Below are positions 17,843 to 25,428 of a stretch of 64,000 bases of DNA, in pieces (positions within the stretch are counted from its first letter, which is position 1; each line of letters starts with the position of its first letter). The notes below the pieces were generated by a model. It saw only the letters and a list, made by a program, of their open reading frames with translations, ran no database searches and was not told the origin of the DNA. This DNA is from Deltaproteobacteria bacterium (GTDB lineage Bacteria > Myxococcota_A > UBA796 > UBA2385): positions 42,736 through 106,735 of the forward strand of contig JAEUKK010000074.1 in NCBI GenBank assembly GCA_016792625.1, given 5' to 3'. A program made the position numbers and the translations under genes.

Positions 17843-19711
17843 TCACTCCACGGTGACCGACTTGGCCAGGTTGCGCGGCCGGTCGATGTCGCGGCCTAGG
17901 GCCAGACCGGCGCGGTAGGCCAGCAGCTGGAGCGGCAGCACCGTGACCAGCGGGCTCAGGAGCGGATGGCTGCGCGGCACGGCGATGGCCACGTCGGCCA
18001 AGGCGGCGGCCTCATGATCACCTTCGGTGTAGATCAAGATGATGCGGGCGCCGCGGGCCCGGCACTCCTGCAGGTTCGACAGGGTCTTGTCTTTGAGGCC
18101 GTCGTCGGGCGCGATGACGACCACGGGGCTCCCCGGCTCCAAAAGAGCGATGGGGCCGTGCTTCATCTCGCCCGAGGGGTAGGCCACGCAGGGGATGTAG
18201 GCGACCTCCATCAACTTGAGGGCGCCCTCGGCGGCCACTGCCGCCGAAGCGCCGCGGCCCAAGAACAGCACCATCTTCGCGCCGATGACCGCGCGCACGG
18301 CGTCTTCGATGGGGCCCGGCTGGGCGAGGTAGGCGCGGAGCAGGCTCGGCGCGTCTTGCAGCGCCACGGCGAGCTCGCGGCCCTGGAGCGGCGACAGCGC
18401 GCGGGTGCGGCCGAGCTGCAGCGCGAACAGGAGCAGCGCGGTGACCATGTTCGAGAAGGCCTTGGTGGACGCCACCGCCATCTCGGGGCCGCTGTGGATG
18501 TAGACGCCGCGCCCGCAGGCCCGGGCGATCGAGCTGCCGACGACGTTGACCACGCCCATCACCTGGCCGCCCTTGACCTGGACCTCTTTGACCGCGCCGA
18601 GGGTGTCGGCGGTCTCACCCGACTGGCTGACCGCGAAAAACAGCGCCTCGGGGTCAATCACGGGGTTGCGCAGACGGTGCTCGCTGGCGATCTCGGCCCG
18701 CGCGGGGATGCGGGCGAGCTGCTCGATCGCGCCGGCGCCGACCAAGCAGGCGTGAAAGGCGGTGCCGCAGCCGAGCAAGGTGACGTGGGGCAGCCGCACC
18801 AGCTCACGCGGGCCCAGGTCGAGGCCGCCGAGCCGGGCCGTGCCCTCTTCGACCACGAGGCGGCCGCTCAAGCACTGGCGCAGGGCCTCGGGCTGCTCGT
18901 GGATCTCCTTGAGCATGTAGTGCGGGAACTCTCCGAGAGAGCTGTCGCCCCACTCCTGCTCGAGCGTATCGACGGTGTGGGACTTGCTCGCGCCGTCGAG
19001 GCGGTAGGTCTGCACGCCGCTGGTGTCGATCCGCGCCAGCTCACCATCATGGAGGAAGACCACCCGGCGGGTGTGGGGCGTGAGCGCGTGGGGGTCGCTG
19101 GCGAGGAAGGTCTCGCCCTCGCCCAGGCCGACGACCAGCGGCGAGCCGTTGCGGGCGGCGAAGACCACGCCCGGGTGGTCGGCGAAGATGACCGCGAGGC
19201 CCCAGGTGCCGCGCAGGCGGGCCAGGGCCGAGCGCAGCGCCACCACCGGATCGCCCGCAGCGTCGGGTGAGACGCTGTCGCCGAGCGCGCCCATGCCGTC
19301 GTAAAAGTGGGCGATCAGGTGGACAATGACCTCGGTGTCAGTCTCAGAGCGGAAGCGCACGCCCTCAGCCACCAAGCGCGCCTTGAGCGGCCCCATGTTC
19401 TCGATGATGCCGTTGTGCACCACCGCGATCCGCTCCAGCGCGTCAAGGTGCGGGTGGCAGTTCTCGGTGGTCACCCCGCCGTGGGTGGCCCAGCGGGTGT
19501 GGGCGATGCCGCAGGTGCCCGGCACCTTGGCCGGCAGCTTACGGGCGAGCTCTGTGACGCGGCCCACCTGCTTCTCGACGTGTAGCTGGCCCTTGGGGCT
19601 CTGCACCGCGATGCCCGCCGAGTCGTAGCCGCGGTACTCGAGGCGATGGAGGCCGTCGACCAGGAGGTTCAGCGCCTGCCTCGGACCGGTGTACGCGATG
19701 ATTCCGCACAT
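17843..19711 (-). CDS. glmS: Glutamine-fructose-6-phosphate aminotransferase (isomerizing)
   Basis: This 622-residue enzyme makes glucosamine 6-phosphate, the first step to UDP-GlcNAc for peptidoglycan and LPS (EC 2.6.1.16). The N-terminal glutaminase starts with the processed Met followed by the catalytic Cys (MCGIIAYTG). HTRWATHG and HNGIIEN are conserved substrate residues. The two SIS isomerase domains show GCGTAFHACLVG, SQSGETADT and ASTKAFSNM, and the protein ends in the invariant AKSVTVE. The start was set at the MCGI methionine because Cys2 must become N-terminal; 24 further in-frame codons upstream are not family sequence. It is divergent from the GAF-protein gene. Confidence 0.97.
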   Translation of the reverse strand: MCGIIAYTGPRQALNLLVDGLHRLEYRGYDSAGIAVQSPKGQLHVEKQVGRVTELARKLPAKVPGTCGIAHTRWATHGGVTTENCHPHLDALERIAVVHNGIIENMGPLKARLVAEGVRFRSETDTEVIVHLIAHFYDGMGALGDSVSPDAAGDPVVALRSALARLRGTWGLAVIFADHPGVVFAARNGSPLVVGLGEGETFLASDPHALTPHTRRVVFLHDGELARIDTSGVQTYRLDGASKSHTVDTLEQEWGDSSLGEFPHYMLKEIHEQPEALRQCLSGRLVVEEGTARLGGLDLGPRELVRLPHVTLLGCGTAFHACLVGAGAIEQLARIPARAEIASEHRLRNPVIDPEALFFAVSQSGETADTLGAVKEVQVKGGQVMGVVNVVGSSIARACGRGVYIHSGPEMAVASTKAFSNMVTALLLFALQLGRTRALSPLQGRELAVALQDAPSLLRAYLAQPGPIEDAVRAVIGAKMVLFLGRGASAAVAAEGALKLMEVAYIPCVAYPSGEMKHGPIALLEPGSPVVVIAPDDGLKDKTLSNLQECRARGARIILIYTEGDHEAAALADVAIAVPRSHPLLSPLVTVLPLQLLAYRAGLALGRDIDRPRNLAKSVTVE

Positions 19712-19728
19712 GCTCTCGCCCCTGCTCT

Positions 19729-19744
19729 GTTTTGGGGGCAAAAC
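19729..19744. repeat. Short inverted repeat in the glmS leader
   Basis: GTTTT and AAAAC flank GGGGGC about 18 bases upstream of the glmS start codon. It could be an operator or a small hairpin just ahead of the AGGGG ribosome-binding site. There is no sign of the glmS ribozyme. The assignment is weak. Confidence 0.3.
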
Positions 19745-19921
19745 CCCACAAATGGCGCCCGGTGTCGCGCAGCTGTGACACAACGGGCCGGCGCGCGAGG
19801 GAGGATGGGGCCAGCGACGACCCGCCCCGGGCCGCGGCCTTGGGCCTCGGCGGCTGGATCCCGCGGCCGCAGCGGTCCCTGCGCGCCCGCCGGGCTATCC
19901 TCGCGGGCGTCTGGAGGATAG

Positions 19922-20830
19922 ATGACCCGCTTCGCGCTCATGTGGGAGCTCGGCGACAACACCGTACTTCACACCATTCCGGTCGACGCCCCTCCGTCTT
20001 TGTCTTCAATTGCAGGCAAGGTCCGGCGCAAAGAGCTCGACGAGATGAGCACCGACGAGGTGCGGCTGCTCGACGGCGTGGTGCGTGGCCGCGACTGGCA
20101 CGCGGTTCTCGGCGAGGTGCTCGACGGCCTCGGCTGCGGCCGCGGCGCGGTGCGCGAGGTGGTCTGCGAGCTGCGGCCCAGCGGCGAGGTGCAGGTCGAC
20201 CTCGCGGTGGGCCGGCTGCGCATGCAGAGCCTGCCCGCCGAAGACGGCGACGAAGGCGACGACGTGGTCGGCGATCCCGTCGATCTCAGCGAGCTGCTCG
20301 AGGTCCTCGCCGAAGAGGCCGAGCCGCTGCCCGCGGCGCAAGCGCCCCCAACGCTCTTCCCGCAGGGCGACGGCGCCGCCGCGCTCGCGCAGCTCGACGC
20401 CCTGCTCGCCGCCCTCCCGGCCGCGGGGGCCGAGCGCGCCCAGGCTGCGCTCAACGCCCTGCACGCCGTTGTCCCCGCCGAGAGCGGCGCGGTGCTCTGG
20501 CGCACCGGCGAGCGCCTGCGCTTCGTGGCCGCGACGGGGCCCAAGGCGACCGCGGTGCTGGGCGTCGAGATCAACCTTCACCAGGGCATCGCCGGCCTGG
20601 TCGCCCGCACCGGCGCCCCCCTGCTGCTGCGCCACGCCCGCCACGACCCCAACCACCTGCGCGACCTCGATGAGCGCACCGGCTACCGCACCCGCGCCTT
20701 GCTCGCCGCGCCCATCGGCGACAGCCTGCCCGCCCAGGCGGTCATCGAGCTCATCAACCCGCGGGTGGTGGGCGGTTTTGTTGGCTGGCACCGCGAGGCC
20801 CTCGCCCGCGCGGCGGCCGCGCTGGGCTGA
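19922..20830 (+). CDS. GAF-domain protein
   Basis: The 302-residue cytoplasmic protein has an N-terminal domain of about 110 residues of unknown type, an acidic linker (about 105-140) and a C-terminal GAF domain (about 150-300). GAF features include the strand GAVLWRTGERLRFVAATGP, the INLHQGIAGLVARTGAPLLL helix-strand, and the closing RTRALLAAPI with QAVIELINPRVVGGF. GAF domains bind small ligands or act as dimer modules. No output domain is attached, so it may pair with another regulator. The ATG has GGAGG seven bases upstream. It is divergent from glmS. Confidence 0.8.
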   Translation: MTRFALMWELGDNTVLHTIPVDAPPSLSSIAGKVRRKELDEMSTDEVRLLDGVVRGRDWHAVLGEVLDGLGCGRGAVREVVCELRPSGEVQVDLAVGRLRMQSLPAEDGDEGDDVVGDPVDLSELLEVLAEEAEPLPAAQAPPTLFPQGDGAAALAQLDALLAALPAAGAERAQAALNALHAVVPAESGAVLWRTGERLRFVAATGPKATAVLGVEINLHQGIAGLVARTGAPLLLRHARHDPNHLRDLDERTGYRTRALLAAPIGDSLPAQAVIELINPRVVGGFVGWHREALARAAAALG

Positions 20831-20860
20831 GCGCGCCGGCGACGCCCCCGGGCGATGGGC

Positions 20861-21397
20861 TCACCCGCGGCCGAGGGCGCCGAGCAGCGGCCGAAGCGCC
20901 GCCTCGGGCACATAGCGGCTCACATCACCGCCGTAGCTGGCGATCTCGCGGACCAGCGAGCTGCTCACGAAGAGCAGGTTGGGGTCGGTGAACAGGAAGA
21001 CCGTCTCGACCTGGGGCGCCATGTCGCGGTTGGCGAGGCCGATCTTGAACTCGAACTCGAAGTCGGTGACCGTGCGCAGGCCGCGCAGGATGGCCATGGC
21101 GCCGATGCGGCGGCAGTAGTCGACCAGCAGCCCCTCGAAGACATCGACCCGCACGTTGGGGAGGGGCGCCGCCACCGCGCGGAGGATGTCGAGCCGCTGC
21201 TCGAGGCTGAGCAGCCCGCGCTTGGCCGGGTTGTGGCCGACCGCGAGCACGACCTCATCAAAAAGCGGGGCGCCGCGACCCAAAATGTCGACGTGGCCGT
21301 TGGTCACGGGGTCAAACGAGCCGGCGTAGACGGCGATCCGGCGCCGTGGCCGCTGCTCCCCCGCGCCCTCTGCCGCTGCCCCCGATGGTGCTCCCAT
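20861..21397 (-). CDS. coaD: Phosphopantetheine adenylyltransferase
   Basis: This 178-residue enzyme catalyses the fourth step of coenzyme A synthesis (EC 2.7.7.3). The nucleotidyltransferase motif is AVYAGSFDPVTNGHVDIL (TxGH), with the second motif in FVSSSLVREIASYGGDVS. LRGLRTVTDFEFEFKIGLANR is the phosphopantetheine-binding helix. An N-terminal basic tail of about 18 residues precedes the usual start point. The ATG is preceded by GGAGG six bases upstream. It shares its strand with the two TPR genes upstream and lies 73 bases after the first of these. Confidence 0.95.
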   Translation of the reverse strand: MGAPSGAAAEGAGEQRPRRRIAVYAGSFDPVTNGHVDILGRGAPLFDEVVLAVGHNPAKRGLLSLEQRLDILRAVAAPLPNVRVDVFEGLLVDYCRRIGAMAILRGLRTVTDFEFEFKIGLANRDMAPQVETVFLFTDPNLLFVSSSLVREIASYGGDVSRYVPEAALRPLLGALGRG

Positions 21398-21470
21398 GGC
21401 CGACCTCCGCCCGGGGACTATCGCGCCGCGGTGGGCGACCGCGAGGCCAGCGCCGCCGCGGGGCCTGCGC

Positions 21471-22652
21471 TCAGCGGCGGACGGGTCGGGGCGCCGCTGC
21501 GCCGAGCTGGCGGTGCAGCAGGCTGAGCAGGCGGCGGTCGGCGCGCGCGGCCGCGAAGGCCGGATCGAGCGCAAGATCACGCCGGAGGTCGACCTGGGCC
21601 TCGGCGCTCAGCCCGGCGCGACCGGCCAGCGCGCGCTCGAGATGGTCGAGGGCCTCGTCGTCTCGGCCCTGCAGCGCGTCAACCTTGGCCTGAGCCAGCG
21701 CTGTGGTCGGGCTGTCGGGGGCCACCGCGACCAGCTCTTCGAGGGCGTGGGCGCAGGCGTCGAGCTGGTTCATGCGGGCGTGGGCGACGGCGAGGCCAGC
21801 GAGCGCGGGCACGCTCTGCGGCTCCATGCGCAAGATCTGCCGGTAGGCGGTGATCTCGGCGCGGTGACGGCCCGTGCGCTGCCAAGCTTGGGCCAGGCGC
21901 AGCAGCGCGTCGCGGTCCGAGGGCCAGCGCTGCACGATCCAACTGTAGTGGTCGATGGCCTGATCGTAGTTGTCATGGTTGTAGGCGGCGTTCGCGATGA
22001 TCCGCCGGGCGACCGGGTCGGCTTCGTCGGCGGCGAGGCGGTCGAGGGCGGCGAGCACCCGCGCGCTGTCGGCGGGCACCGCGGACCGGTACCAGCGGCT
22101 CCAGCCGATGCCGCCGGGGCGATCGTCGGGGCTGTGACGGGGGCCGTCCACCGCGAAGAGCTCGAGGGCAGGCAGGCCCGCCGTGGGCAGCTCGGTGGAC
22201 TGGAGGCTGGCCGCGCGGCGCGGACCCACACCCTCGCTCGGGCCACGGAGGAGCCTCGCCAACCTCTCCCCCACCGGACCAGCGCTCCCACCCTGCTCCT
22301 GCCACCAGGACAGGGAGGCGTCGTGGTAGGCGGCCCCCGCGACAACGACGAGGAGGGTCGCCACGAAGCGCGGGTCGACCACGTTGGACCACTCGCTGGG
22401 CAGGCGCGCGGTCACCGTGTGCTCGAGGTGCACCTCGACCGGGCCCAGCGAGATGCGGGCCTCATCACCCTCTTCGAGGCTGCGCCCCCGCACGTTGAGG
22501 CGGGCGCCGACCCGCACGACCTTCAAGTCGGCCCCCGGAAAGGCGACCGCGGCGTCTTCGGCCTCGCCGAGCCGGGTCAAGCGGTCGACCCTGACGACGC
22601 GATCATCGACCTGCACGCCATTGAGGCGAACGGTGACCGAGAGGTTACCCAT
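21471..22652 (-). CDS. TPR-repeat membrane protein (paralogue B)
   Basis: The 393-residue product has an N-terminal beta-rich domain of about 90 residues (SVTVRLNGVQVDDRVVRVDR, FPGADLKVVRVGARL), a hydrophobic segment near residues 100-115 and a C-terminal helical region with at least four TPR units (NHDNYDQAIDHYSWIVQRWP, AITAYRQILRMEPQSVPALAG). It ends with the TPR-protein motif LDPAFAAARADRRLLSLL. Its start lies 8 bases inside the end of the upstream gene, which has the same architecture, so the two are coupled paralogues. Adhesion, motility or envelope assembly roles are possible but not shown. Confidence 0.72.
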   Translation of the reverse strand: MGNLSVTVRLNGVQVDDRVVRVDRLTRLGEAEDAAVAFPGADLKVVRVGARLNVRGRSLEEGDEARISLGPVEVHLEHTVTARLPSEWSNVVDPRFVATLLVVVAGAAYHDASLSWWQEQGGSAGPVGERLARLLRGPSEGVGPRRAASLQSTELPTAGLPALELFAVDGPRHSPDDRPGGIGWSRWYRSAVPADSARVLAALDRLAADEADPVARRIIANAAYNHDNYDQAIDHYSWIVQRWPSDRDALLRLAQAWQRTGRHRAEITAYRQILRMEPQSVPALAGLAVAHARMNQLDACAHALEELVAVAPDSPTTALAQAKVDALQGRDDEALDHLERALAGRAGLSAEAQVDLRRDLALDPAFAAARADRRLLSLLHRQLGAAAPRPVRR

Positions 22653-24207
22653 CGTCCACCTCTGCGTCGGCGCCCCGGCGGAAGAGGCGCGGCCGGGCCT
22701 TGCGCGAGCCGGTGATGAGGTAGGCGGCGTCGGCGCCGTAGGCCCCCTCGAGCAGCTCGCGGAAGCGACGATCCGCGCGAAGGCCGTCAAAGCTCGGGTC
22801 CAAGCGGATGTCTTGGCGGAACTCGATGTGGTGCATCGTGCTCAGGCCCTCGCTCTGCTTGAGCGCGAGCTCGAGGTGGCGGAGCGCGCGGCGGTCTTTG
22901 CCCATGTCGGCGTAGATCTTGGCGCGGTGCAGCGAGGCGTAGGCGTTGTCGGGCTCGAGCCGCTCCAGCTCGCTCATAATGCGGAGGGCCTCGTCATAGC
23001 GGCCCTGGTGGGCCAGACAGACCGCGAGGTTGTTCAACACGTTGGTGTCGCCCGGGTCGAGCTGCAGCGCCTTGCGGTAGAGGCTCTCTTCTTTGACGTA
23101 CTCGCCCAAACGCTTGAAAACAAGCGCGTAGTTGTTGTAGGCCGCCGGCTCTTCAGGGTAGAGCTGGAGCATGCGCTGGTAGGTCGCGTCGGCCAGCTCG
23201 TGCTTCTCGCTCAGGTAGGCGTAGAGGCCGACGGTGTTGAGCGACCAGGGGTCGTCGGGGTCGATCTTCAGCCGCCGACGGGCCACATCGAGCTCGCGGG
23301 ACCAGGCACGGTGGTCCTGCGAGCGGGCCTCTTTGACCCGGAGCCAGTCCTTGAAGCCCCAGCCGACGAAGCGCTCCACCTCGGGGGAGACGGCCTCGGG
23401 CGTAGTCTCCAGCGGAGGGAGGGGGTCTTCTTCGGGAACGGGGCCCCGGTAGAAAGGGTCGGGGGCGGGCGCAGCAGGCGGGAGGTCGAGCGGCGGCGGC
23501 AGGGGCGCGGTCGTGGTGAGGGGCGCGGGCTCGGCCGCGGCCACCGCGTCGTCGAGGGGCTCTTCTTCGGGCTCGACCCGCTGGGCTTCGTCGCCTGCGG
23601 TCGCGCCACCCTCGGCCTTGTCCATCGGGCCGTCGTTGCCCACCGGCAGGTAGATGTCGTCTTTCTCGACGGGCATCTCGGGGCGGTCGACCCGCTCTTC
23701 GAGGCCCTCGTCGGCGCCGTCGGTGGCCTTCTGCAGCAGGCGGGCGATGAGCTCAGGGCTCGGCTCGGGGGCGCGGACCTCGGGGGCCTCGTGGGACATC
23801 TGCTGAAAGAGCAGCTTGGTCTGGCCCAAGAACACGAACACGGTCAGGACGAAGGCGAGCAAGGAGAGGTCGGCGGTGGGCAGCGCCGCGGGCAGGCGGA
23901 GCGCAGCGCGGGGCACCAGGCTGAGCTCGACCTTCACCGCGCCGTCGCCCCAGGTCCAGAGCTGACCGGGCCCGAGCTGCTGCTCGCCGTCGGGCACGAA
24001 GGCCGAGCGGATCTCGACGCGGTCGGGCTTGATCCAGCGCACCTGGGCCAGCGGACCGCCGTCGGGCGTGGGGATGACGCCGGTGTCGCCCGCGCCGACC
24101 TGCACCGGTCGCGCGCTACGGTCGAGGGTGCGATCCAGCACCACCGCCCCGTTGAACCGGGCGGTGACCTGGAGGGCGAACCCGACCGTGCGCTCTTGAA
24201 CCTGCAA
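22645..24207 (-). CDS. TPR-repeat membrane protein (paralogue A)
   Basis: The start is uncertain. I favour the TTG at 24207 (GAGG nine bases upstream) because the following QVTARFNGAVVLDRTLDR aligns with the N-terminus of the downstream paralogue; an ATG at 24408 would add 67 low-complexity residues. From the TTG the protein has 520 residues: an N-terminal beta domain (about 1-100), a membrane helix (LLAFVLTVFVFLGQT), an acidic and Pro-rich linker of about 150 residues, and five or more TPR units (for example EPAAYNNYALVFKRLGEY and DTNVLNNLAVCLAHQGRY) ending in LDPSFDGLRADRRFRELL. It looks like an inner-membrane scaffold. Confidence 0.72.
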   Translation of the reverse strand: MQVQERTVGFALQVTARFNGAVVLDRTLDRSARPVQVGAGDTGVIPTPDGGPLAQVRWIKPDRVEIRSAFVPDGEQQLGPGQLWTWGDGAVKVELSLVPRAALRLPAALPTADLSLLAFVLTVFVFLGQTKLLFQQMSHEAPEVRAPEPSPELIARLLQKATDGADEGLEERVDRPEMPVEKDDIYLPVGNDGPMDKAEGGATAGDEAQRVEPEEEPLDDAVAAAEPAPLTTTAPLPPPLDLPPAAPAPDPFYRGPVPEEDPLPPLETTPEAVSPEVERFVGWGFKDWLRVKEARSQDHRAWSRELDVARRRLKIDPDDPWSLNTVGLYAYLSEKHELADATYQRMLQLYPEEPAAYNNYALVFKRLGEYVKEESLYRKALQLDPGDTNVLNNLAVCLAHQGRYDEALRIMSELERLEPDNAYASLHRAKIYADMGKDRRALRHLELALKQSEGLSTMHHIEFRQDIRLDPSFDGLRADRRFRELLEGAYGADAAYLITGSRKARPRLFRRGADAEVDDG

Positions 24208-24614
24208 GGCCCCTCGCCTCGCCCGGAGAGGTCGGCTCACGCTGCTCGCTGCTCTCACGCCGCCTCCATGGCGACGAGCGGACAACGGCGGCGCGGGCAC
24301 GGTTCCCTCGATCCATCCCGCGAGCCAAGACCGCGCGGCGGCGCCGGCGGCTGGTCGTGGGGGCACGAGCTCCCCGGGGCTGTCAATGTAGCGCCGAACG
24401 GAGGCCATTTGAGGTCAATTCCCATCACCGCGGGCTGCGGTTCGAGGGGAGGATCGGCGCGCGCCGCGCGGAGCATGAGCCGGGCGCCCATCATGCGGCG
24501 ACAGGTCCTCCACGACGACGTGCTGCACGTCTCTTTGCCGTTCGGCGAGGGCGCAGGGTCGAGGGATCCGGCAGCGGGGCACGCCCGGGGCTAGTCTCCG
24601 CCCGGGAGGTGCAG
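24208..24614. other. Intergenic region between divergent genes
   Basis: About 400 bases separate the TPR paralogue A start from the molybdopterin-fold gene. An in-frame extension of the TPR gene covers part of it up to 24408, but its translation is Arg/Ala/Pro-rich and unlike the paralogue. Two slightly AT-richer patches near 24400-24425 are the only candidate promoter material. I see no RNA gene, repeat or convincing promoter. Confidence 0.4.
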
Positions 24615-25382
24615 ATGGGCGGCGCCGACGCGGCGGAAGGGGCGGAGGGCGCGGCCCCGACCGCGGCGATCATCATCATCGGGGACGAGATCCTCCGCGG
24701 CAAGTTCGTCGATGAGAACAGCCCCTACCTGCTGCGGCGGCTGCGTGAGATCGGCATCGACGTGCTCCGGGTCGAGGTGATCCCCGACCAGCTCGAGGTC
24801 ATCGCCGAGGTGGTTCGGCGCTGGTCGGCAGCGGTGGACCACGTCTTCACCACGGGGGGGGTCGGCCCGACCCACGACGACCTCACCATGCAGGGCGTCA
24901 GCCGCGCCTTCGGCCTGCGCTGCGCCCTGCACCCCGAGCTCGACGCGCTGCTGCGCGCGCGCATGGGCGAGGCCTACAACACGGCGGCGGCGCGCATGGC
25001 CGAGGTCCCCGAAGGCGCCGAGCTCATCTGGGGCGGCGCGGTCAGCTTCCCCCAGGTGCGCGCCCGCAACGTGTTCATCTTCCCCGGGGTCCCCAAGCTG
25101 CTGAAGCTGAAGTTCGAGGCCATCGCCGGGGGCCTCACCGGCGCCCCGGTCCTGAGCCGGCGCATCACCACCACCGCACAGGAGCCGGAGATCGCCGACC
25201 TGCTCACCGCCGCCGCGGCGCGTTGGCCCAGCGTCGACATCGGCAGCTACCCGCAGTTTGATCGGCGGCCCTGGACCGTGACCATCACCCTCGACAGCCG
25301 AGACGCAACCGCCATCGCCGCATGCTTCACCCACCTGGAGGAGCAGCTACGGTCCGGTATCGTCGAGGTGACCGGGGCCTGA
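24615..25382 (+). CDS. Molybdopterin-binding-fold protein (CinA N-terminal / MoaB-like)
   Basis: The 255-residue protein starts at an ATG with GGGAGG five bases upstream. It carries the MoCF-biosynthesis fold: IIIIGDEILRGKFVDENSPYL at the N-terminus, then VFTTGGVGPTHDDLTMQGVSRAFG, the phosphate-binding signature of CinA, MoaB and eukaryotic FAD-synthase MPTb domains. The second half (FIFPGVPKLLKLKFEAI, then a ferredoxin-like end) matches the stand-alone CinA/MPTb type rather than MogA. There is no C-terminal nicotinamide-deamidase domain as in full CinA. Substrate is not certain; pyrophosphatase activity on a nucleotide such as ADP-ribose or FAD is a family possibility. Confidence 0.85.
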   Translation: MGGADAAEGAEGAAPTAAIIIIGDEILRGKFVDENSPYLLRRLREIGIDVLRVEVIPDQLEVIAEVVRRWSAAVDHVFTTGGVGPTHDDLTMQGVSRAFGLRCALHPELDALLRARMGEAYNTAAARMAEVPEGAELIWGGAVSFPQVRARNVFIFPGVPKLLKLKFEAIAGGLTGAPVLSRRITTTAQEPEIADLLTAAAARWPSVDIGSYPQFDRRPWTVTITLDSRDATAIAACFTHLEEQLRSGIVEVTGA

Positions 25383-25428
25383 GCACGCCGCTGCGGCCCC
25401 CAGGCTGCCGCGACCACAACCGAGGGGG

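Noticed and set aside
19712..19921. A glmS ribozyme
   Set aside because: The leader is only about 200 bases, shared with a divergent gene, and shows no ribozyme core; only a short inverted repeat is present.
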